A program made the position numbers and the translations under genes. 64,000 nt of DNA from Bradyrhizobium sp. U87765 SZCCT0048 (GTDB lineage: Bacteria > Pseudomonadota > Alphaproteobacteria > Rhizobiales > Xanthobacteraceae). Positions 58,879 through 64,000 of this stretch are shown here, in pieces (the stretch's first letter is position 1; the number at the start of each line of letters is the position of its first letter). The notes beneath the pieces are model-generated. The model worked only from the letters and a program-made list of their open reading frames with translations, ran no database searches and was not told where the DNA came from. The DNA is taken from contig NZ_JAFCMM010000001.1 in assembly GCF_018131225.1 (NCBI RefSeq), forward strand, positions 1,798,001-1,862,000. Reading direction: 5' to 3'.

Positions 58879-59918
58879 ACCTCTCGACACGTTCGGTCTT
58901 CAAGGAAGCTGCAGCGCCGCGCAGTCTTGGCCTGCGCCATCACCCGGTCGCGGCCATCGGCCCGCACGACGTGCTGGTCAGGATTCACAGCGCCTCGATC
59001 TGCGGCACCGATCTGCACATTTACAAGTGGAACGACTGGGCTGCGCGCAGCTACCGGCCGCCGACCGCCCTCGGGCACGAGTTCGGCGGCACCGTCGTCG
59101 CCGTCGGCGACGGCGTGACGCGGGTGCGCGAGGGCGACATCGTCAGCGCCGAGACCCACCTGCCCTGCGGCCACTGCCACCAATGCCGGCTGGGACGCGG
59201 CCACACCTGCGACAACCTCAGGCTGTTCAGCCGGATGGGGCTCGGCTGCTTCGCCGACCACACTGTCGTCCCCGACGCGCTGCTCCGTGTCGTCCCGGAC
59301 GGCATTCCCGTCGAATTCGCAACCATGATGGAGCCGCTCGGCGTTTCCGTCCGTGCCGTCACCGAAATCCCTGTGACGGGCGCCAATGTGCTGATCGTTG
59401 GCTGCGGCCCGATCGGCCTGTTCGCCGTCGCCGCGGCACGTGCCTATGGTGCCGGTGCGATCATCGCAACCGATCTTGCCGCCTATCGCCGCACACTGGC
59501 GCAGCGTCTCGGCGCCGACGACGTCGTCGATCCAGCACGCCAGTCGCTCGCCGACGCGATGCCGGCGCGTCTCGTCCGTGACAAGTTCGATGTCGTGATC
59601 GAGACCTCGGGCAGCGAACAGGCATTCCAGGATGCACTGACCCAGACCCGCAGGGGCGGCGATATCGTCTTCGCGAGCCTTCCCGACCGCCCGTTCAGCA
59701 TCGACATGACCCGCCATGTCATCCTCAGCGAGATCACCCTGCGCGGCGTCTATGGCCGACGCCTCGACCAGACCTGGCTGCAGACAGAAGCGCTGCTGCG
59801 CTCGCATGGCGTAATGCTGTCGCAGGTGCTGACCCACACCCTGCCGCTCGCCGACTACGACGCCGCATTCGCGCTCGCCGCGTCCGGCGAAGCCGGCAAG
59901 GTCGTGCTGCGTCCCTGA
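58875..59918 (+). CDS. zinc-dependent medium-chain dehydrogenase (threonine dehydrogenase/sorbitol dehydrogenase-like)
   Basis: The 347-residue MDR has catalytic zinc ligands C43-G-T-D (SICGTD), H67-E68 (GHEFGG), a four-cysteine structural zinc site (C-G-H-C-H-Q-C-R-L-G-R-G-H-T-C), and a Rossmann motif G-C-G-P-I-G. The catalytic third position is E in M-M-E-P-L-G. It resembles L-threonine 3-dehydrogenase. It would oxidise a secondary alcohol with NAD. ATGA overlap with the IclR gene shows co-translation, so it is not separated from this regulator. Confidence 0.9.
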   Translation: MNLSTRSVFKEAAAPRSLGLRHHPVAAIGPHDVLVRIHSASICGTDLHIYKWNDWAARSYRPPTALGHEFGGTVVAVGDGVTRVREGDIVSAETHLPCGHCHQCRLGRGHTCDNLRLFSRMGLGCFADHTVVPDALLRVVPDGIPVEFATMMEPLGVSVRAVTEIPVTGANVLIVGCGPIGLFAVAAARAYGAGAIIATDLAAYRRTLAQRLGADDVVDPARQSLADAMPARLVRDKFDVVIETSGSEQAFQDALTQTRRGGDIVFASLPDRPFSIDMTRHVILSEITLRGVYGRRLDQTWLQTEALLRSHGVMLSQVLTHTLPLADYDAAFALAASGEAGKVVLRP

Positions 59919-59976
59919 CAGCAGCGCCGGCGGTCGGAGCAAACATCGCGCTCCCCAACGATGCTGGCGAGAACCG

Positions 59977-60996
59977 CTAGACCGTCGCCACCGGCGTCAC
60001 CGGCGAGCCGACGGCGCCGGACAGCCGCAGCGGTGGCGCGGTGAGCAGGAAGCGGCTGCGGCCATGGGTCCGCAGCCAGGCGTTCAGCTCCGACAGATGC
60101 CAGAGCTCACCGAGGTGAACGCCGAGCTTGAACAGGCAGTGGGCATGCAGCGGGACGAATGGCCGCGGCCCCTCGCCGCCCCGCGCCGGGATCGCCTCCA
60201 CTGCATAGTTGTCGGCGGCGATCGCGGCGACGCCACTGTCGGTGATCCACTGCAGCAACCGCTGATCGGCGCCGTCCAGCGCGCAACAGAGATCATGCAG
60301 CACCGCGGGATCGGGCGTCCGGTTCATCTGCAGGACAGCCGCTGCAAAACCCGTGTGCAGGCAGAGGATATCGCCCTCCTCGACTTCGACGCTGTCGGCC
60401 TCGATGATCCGCATCAGATCGTCATAACCGACGAGGTAACGCGCGCGACCGAACCGGCGCTCGAGATCCACCATCACGCCGCGCCCCTGGACACAGGTTG
60501 AGGCCATGTTCTCGATGCCGAGCGCGGCACCGCCATCGCCTTCCACGCGCGCCTCTGGCTGGCGCACGTCGATCCCGGCGCGGTAACCGTTGTAGTAGAC
60601 GAACTCGGCCACGCCGTCGTCATCGGCGTCGAACGCCTGACCGATGTGCGCAAGACTGTCCCACTGGGTGGAGTACTGCGTGCACAGCAGCACGGCGTCA
60701 TCGCAGCCACAGTCGGAATACTGCGCGCCCTCGTTGGTGAAAGCGTAGTTGAAATAGGTCCGTCCGTGGCGGACGGTCGGCTGCAGCTTCGGCGGGAACC
60801 GATGTGGCGCCAACGCCTGCCCGCCGGGATAATCGAGCGGCAGGCTGAGGCAGAACGTACGCCCCTCGCGCACCTCCGCCGCCGCCCGCTTCACGCGCTC
60901 CGGCGTCAGCAGATTGAGCCGCCCGATCTGGTCGTCGGCTCCGAAATCGCCCCAGTTGGCGCCGGCAGGGCGCTTCTTCCAGCGTGGCATGGACAT
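59977..60996 (-). CDS. cyclase-family protein with glutamine in place of metal histidines (copy B)
   Basis: The 339-residue protein is the paralogue of 52925 (about 70% identical by eye, ending in the same VGSPVTPVATV). The motif is Q107-Y-S-T-Q111-W-D113-S-L-A-H117, and the C-D-C-G-C cluster is kept. The start ATG 60996 has AGGGAA just upstream; ATG 61008 is an alternative. It lies at the 3' end of the leftward BASS permease–E1 unit and is convergent with the dehydrogenase gene. Confidence 0.8.
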   Translation of the reverse strand: MSMPRWKKRPAGANWGDFGADDQIGRLNLLTPERVKRAAAEVREGRTFCLSLPLDYPGGQALAPHRFPPKLQPTVRHGRTYFNYAFTNEGAQYSDCGCDDAVLLCTQYSTQWDSLAHIGQAFDADDDGVAEFVYYNGYRAGIDVRQPEARVEGDGGAALGIENMASTCVQGRGVMVDLERRFGRARYLVGYDDLMRIIEADSVEVEEGDILCLHTGFAAAVLQMNRTPDPAVLHDLCCALDGADQRLLQWITDSGVAAIAADNYAVEAIPARGGEGPRPFVPLHAHCLFKLGVHLGELWHLSELNAWLRTHGRSRFLLTAPPLRLSGAVGSPVTPVATV

Positions 60997-61028
60997 GGCT
61001 TCCCTCATCTGTACGCGCCGCTGGCCAG

Positions 61029-61997
61029 TCAGGCCGATCGTGGCAGCATCTTCTCACCGGCGATCGCCGACTTTGCGCGCTCGCCAATCCTGTCATAGAG
61101 GCCCCGCAGCAGCCACGGCAGCGTATAGACCGCCACATGGCTGACCGCGAAGAACAGCATGATATCCGGCGTGATCGCAGCGCCGAGCCCGGCGCACAGG
61201 ATCGACATGTTGCGGTTGCCGGCGAGCATCGCCGCGGTCGCGCTGCGCGTCGCGCCGAACTTCAGGAAGGCGAACGCCGTGACGATCTGGACGGCAACAT
61301 TGCTGACGAAGCCGGCGGCGACGAATGCCAGGATGCGTCCCGGCCGTGCCGCAAAGGCATCTCCCAGTCCCGCCGTGAGCGCTGCGGCATAGGCGATCAA
61401 CGTCACGATGATGAGCCCGTTGAGCGCATCGGCATGACGCTGGAGGCGTTCACCGCCGGCAAGCCGGCGGACCACATAGGCCGCTCCGGCGGCCAGTCCG
61501 ATGAACACCCCGACACGCGCAATCAGGACCGGCGCATCGATCCCGATCGGCAGCCCCGCCAGCATGAGACAGAGCGCCGGACCGATCAGCGGCACCACAA
61601 AGATGCTGATCAGCGCGACGCCGGTCGCGAGTGGCACATCGAGCCCGAGCAGAACCGCAAACACGATGGCCGCCGTCATCGGCGGCGATGACGCCCAGAT
61701 GACGATCGCCTGAGAGAGGCCTTCGGGCAGCGCCAGCAACCGCAAGGCGCCGCCCGCCAGCAGCGGGACGACGACGAGGCACCACACGATGATCGCACAA
61801 GGCAATCCTGGCCGGGACCGGACCGGCGCGAACGTCGCACCGTCGATCTTGAGCAGCGAGACCGCGGTGAACAGGAACACCAGCACCGTGAGCCCGCCGC
61901 GCAACAACTCCGCGAGCGGCGGGATCAACAGCCCGACGAACACGCCGAGCGCGAGCGCTGCGGTCGCATGGCGACCCAGCCAGGCCAGGATGCGCAT
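61029..61997 (-). CDS. BASS-family permease-like protein (bile acid:Na+ symporter fold)
   Basis: The 322-residue membrane protein has about 10 helices. A W-A-S-S-P-P-M-T-A-A crossover-type loop and the late G-N-R-N-M-S-I-L-C motif are typical of the BASS/arsenite-permease (ACR3) superfamily. Substrate unknown; probably Na+-coupled uptake of an organic acid. It lies 9 bp after the E1 beta gene and 32 bp before the copy B cyclase. Confidence 0.75.
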   Translation of the reverse strand: MRILAWLGRHATAALALGVFVGLLIPPLAELLRGGLTVLVFLFTAVSLLKIDGATFAPVRSRPGLPCAIIVWCLVVVPLLAGGALRLLALPEGLSQAIVIWASSPPMTAAIVFAVLLGLDVPLATGVALISIFVVPLIGPALCLMLAGLPIGIDAPVLIARVGVFIGLAAGAAYVVRRLAGGERLQRHADALNGLIIVTLIAYAAALTAGLGDAFAARPGRILAFVAAGFVSNVAVQIVTAFAFLKFGATRSATAAMLAGNRNMSILCAGLGAAITPDIMLFFAVSHVAVYTLPWLLRGLYDRIGERAKSAIAGEKMLPRSA

Positions 61998-62006
61998 GAC
62001 ATGACC

Positions 62007-63041
62007 TCAATACTGGTCGCTGACCGTGGTGGCCGCGTTCGATGGCCCGATCCTGGATGGATCGATTCCCAGCAGCGGCGCCACCGTCGCGACGATCTTC
62101 GATGCACGGACGCGATAGACATCCTCCAGCGGCGGCGAATAGCCGACGGGGATGCGCGGTGAAGCCACCCGGCGGACCGGCGCAACCAGCGTCTCATGCA
62201 GCTCTTCGGCGACCGTCGCGGCGATCTCTGCGCCGATACCGACATCGCGGACGCTCTCATGGACGACGACGAGCCGCCGGGTCTGCGCCACCGATCGCAG
62301 GACAAGCGCCTTGTCCCATGGCCACAGTGTGCGCAGATCGATGATCTCGATCGACGCGCCATGGTCCTGCAGCACCTCGCCGGCGCGGAGCGATTCATGC
62401 AGCGCCGTGCCCCAGGTCACGACCGTCAGATCGGAGCCGGCCCGCACGACACGGCCGACCCCGAACGGGATCGGCTCTCCCGCGTCCGGGACATCACCCG
62501 TCACCTGCCACAGCTCCTTGGCTTCCAGATGCATCACCGGATCTTCACCCCGCAGGGCGGTGAGCAGCAGCCCACGGGCATCGGCCGGCGTTGCCGGCGC
62601 GGTCACCACCAGACCCGGTATATGTGCGAACCACGCTTCGAGACTCTGCGAATGCTGGGCCGCCGAGTTCTTTCGCAGGCCCGACGGCATGCGCACCACG
62701 ATCGGCACCCGGCCCTGGCCACCGAACATGTAGCGCACCTTTGCGGCCTGGTTGACGATCTCGTCGATGGCGGACAGCGCAAAGTCGGAGAAGCGCGTCT
62801 CGACGATCGGACGCGTGCCCGCCAGCGCGGCGCCGACGGCGGCGCCGACCATTGTCGCCTCCGCGATCGGCGTATCGACGATCCGCTCGGGGCCGAACTC
62901 GTCGACCAGCCCCTTGTACTGTCCGAACACGCCGCCGTGCCGGATGTCCTCACCTAGCACCCAGATGTCCGGATCGCGCTGCATCTCCTGGCGCAGCGTC
63001 ATGCGTGCGGCTTCGACCACCGTCATGCTTGTTACGGTCAT
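62007..63041 (-). CDS. E1 beta subunit, TPP-dependent 2-oxoacid/acetoin-dehydrogenase type
   Basis: The 344-residue protein has the E1 beta features: G-E-D-I-R-H-G-G-V-F-G near residue 30, V-D-T-P-I-A-E-A, A-A-K-V-R-Y-M-F-G-G-Q, and a C-terminal transketolase domain with S-I-E-I-I-D-L-R-T-L-W-P-W-D. It pairs with the E1 alpha just upstream (ATGA overlap). The alpha/beta interface and TPP loop resemble acetoin dehydrogenase and branched-chain E1. The E2/E3 genes are not in the window. Confidence 0.9.
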   Translation of the reverse strand: MTVTSMTVVEAARMTLRQEMQRDPDIWVLGEDIRHGGVFGQYKGLVDEFGPERIVDTPIAEATMVGAAVGAALAGTRPIVETRFSDFALSAIDEIVNQAAKVRYMFGGQGRVPIVVRMPSGLRKNSAAQHSQSLEAWFAHIPGLVVTAPATPADARGLLLTALRGEDPVMHLEAKELWQVTGDVPDAGEPIPFGVGRVVRAGSDLTVVTWGTALHESLRAGEVLQDHGASIEIIDLRTLWPWDKALVLRSVAQTRRLVVVHESVRDVGIGAEIAATVAEELHETLVAPVRRVASPRIPVGYSPPLEDVYRVRASKIVATVAPLLGIDPSRIGPSNAATTVSDQY

Positions 63042-64000
63042 GATCCGCTCCCTGCAGTCTGGATGTCGAGATAGGCTTCGCCGATGTCGGGCCACGGCGC
63101 GGCTAGCGAGGTCGCCACCGCCTGCGCGATCAGCCGGTCCTCCTCCGCCTCGATGGCGTCGACGGCAGCCGCAGGGACTGCAAGTTCGCGCAGCAACTGG
63201 CGGCAGCGGGCGATCGGATCATCGCCCCAGCGGCCCTGCACCTCGGCCTGATCGCGATAGGAGGCCTGATCCGCACAGGTATGGCCGCGCAGCCGGTAGG
63301 TCTGGCAATGCAGGATACGCGGCCCGCTGCCGGCCCGGATTTCAGCGACGAGATGCCGTGTCAGACGATCGACGGCCTCGATATCGTTGCCGTCGACCGC
63401 ATGAGCCTCCACCCCGAGCGCTTCGGCTCGCGCCGCCGTGCCCGGTCCGGCACTCACGGTCGCCGTCCGTGTGGTCGCCGCCCAGCCGTTGTCCTCACAT
63501 ACCAGCAGGATCGGAAGGCGGTAGACCGCGGCGTAGTTGAACGCTTCGAGGCACTGCCCCCGGTTCATGCCGCCATCGCCGAAGAAGGCGACCGTCAGAG
63601 CATCCGATCCCTTCATCCGCAACGCCTGCGCCGCGCCGGCGGCGATCGCGACACTGGCTGCGACAACGCCGTTGGCGCCGATCATGCCGACATTGAAGTC
63701 GGCGATATGCATCGAGCCGCCCTTGCCCTTGCAAACGCCGATCCCGCGCCCGAACAGCTCCGCCATCATCGCAATGGGATCGACACCCTTGGCGAGCGCA
63801 TGATGATGATTACGATGGGTGCTCGTGACCAGATCGTCGCGGCGCAGGTTGGCGCAGATGCCGACGGCAACGGCCTCCTGGCCGACAGCGGAGTGGATCA
63901 TGCCCCGGATGTGCCCGGCGGCAGCACTCTCCTCGGCCGCGACCTCGAAGGCACGAATTCGCCACATCATGCGGTAGTGTTCAAGAAAGCGCTGGGCATC
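63038..64000 (-). CDS. E1 alpha subunit (5' end beyond the window)
   Basis: The reading frame is open to the window edge; the visible part is 320 residues. It has the E1 alpha TPP site G-D-G-G-M-N-R-G … E-D-N-G-W, the T-Y-R-x-x-G-H loop (Q-T-Y-R-L-R-G-H) and S-x-x-G-x-G-S-type H-R-N-H-H-H near the substrate. A start at M 63970 is possible, but ten more in-frame codons (reading DAQRFLEHYR) precede it and look like E1 alpha, so the true start lies outside. Partner of 62007. Confidence 0.9.
   Translation of the reverse strand, partial: DAQRFLEHYRMMWRIRAFEVAAEESAAAGHIRGMIHSAVGQEAVAVGICANLRRDDLVTSTHRNHHHALAKGVDPIAMMAELFGRGIGVCKGKGGSMHIADFNVGMIGANGVVAASVAIAAGAAQALRMKGSDALTVAFFGDGGMNRGQCLEAFNYAAVYRLPILLVCEDNGWAATTRTATVSAGPGTAARAEALGVEAHAVDGNDIEAVDRLTRHLVAEIRAGSGPRILHCQTYRLRGHTCADQASYRDQAEVQGRWGDDPIARCRQLLRELAVPAAAVDAIEAEEDRLIAQAVATSLAAPWPDIGEAYLDIQTAGSGS

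Noticed and set aside
1..64000. Mobile element, CRISPR array or tRNA
   Set aside because: No transposase, integrase, repeat array or cloverleaf was seen on reading; the duplicated cyclase copies are diverged paralogues, not repeats.

Overview
The window is high-GC chromosomal DNA with the dense coding and ATGA/TGATG gene overlaps of an alphaproteobacterium. The fixNOQP–fixGHIS–fixLJ–fixK order, the FixN, FixL and FixK sequences, and the TTGA-N6-TCAA boxes all point to Nitrobacteraceae/Bradyrhizobiaceae (Bradyrhizobium, Rhodopseudomonas or a relative). This assignment is family-level inference. No rRNA, tRNA, CRISPR array, insertion sequence or phage gene was seen.

Positions 1–22,900 form a microoxic respiration island. 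It holds the high-affinity cbb3 oxidase (fixNOQP), its copper and assembly genes (fixGHIS), O2-independent haem synthesis (hemN), a small cytochrome c, two universal stress proteins, two CBS-domain proteins, a protein acetyltransferase of the acyl-CoA-synthetase/GNAT type, a phasin-like protein and several tiny membrane proteins. The controlling cascade is also present: the haem-PAS kinase FixL, FixJ, a receiver-only regulator and FixK. Twelve FixK-type boxes sit 50–75 bp upstream of the chosen start codons and explain nearly every transcription unit. They also helped decide several starts.

Positions 22,900–34,200 read as one long leftward operon. It encodes a branched-chain-amino-acid-type ABC importer (livFGMH plus binding protein), an amidase, a class III aminotransferase, a RidA-like protein, an IclR regulator and a fused alpha/beta 2-oxoacid-dehydrogenase-type E1. 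It looks like uptake and degradation of an amide- or amine-bearing compound.

Positions 34,200–48,600 hold a glycosylase gene and then a rightward catabolic operon: IclR (divergent), cyclase-family hydrolase, cupin, SDR reductase, 3-hydroxyacyl-CoA-dehydrogenase-like protein, BKACE (beta-keto acid cleavage) enzyme, AAHS-like permease, PhlG-like C–C hydrolase, and a second ABC importer with a fused LivG-LivF ATPase. A convergent phenol-type outer-membrane channel and a decayed second PhlG-like gene follow. The enzyme set matches, step by step, an oxygen-independent route from an acylphloroglucinol through phloroglucinol, dihydrophloroglucinol and 3-hydroxy-5-oxohexanoate to triacetate and acetoacetate units. 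This is the most interesting system in the window. The assignment is inference from family membership and gene order.

Positions 48,600–64,000 contain an ABC-F ATPase and then a second catabolic module with TRAP import: an acetolactate-synthase-like TPP enzyme, an unrecognised internally duplicated protein, two close paralogues of a cyclase whose usual metal histidines are glutamines, a fused DctQM TRAP permease with its binding protein, SDR, IclR, a zinc alcohol dehydrogenase, a BASS-type permease and an E1 beta/alpha pair cut by the right edge. No oxygenase was recognised in the catabolic half, which suits a neighbour of a microoxic island. No intergenic stretch over 300 bases is empty; the 740 bases at 47,941–48,681 hold promoter/operator DNA and the pseudogene.
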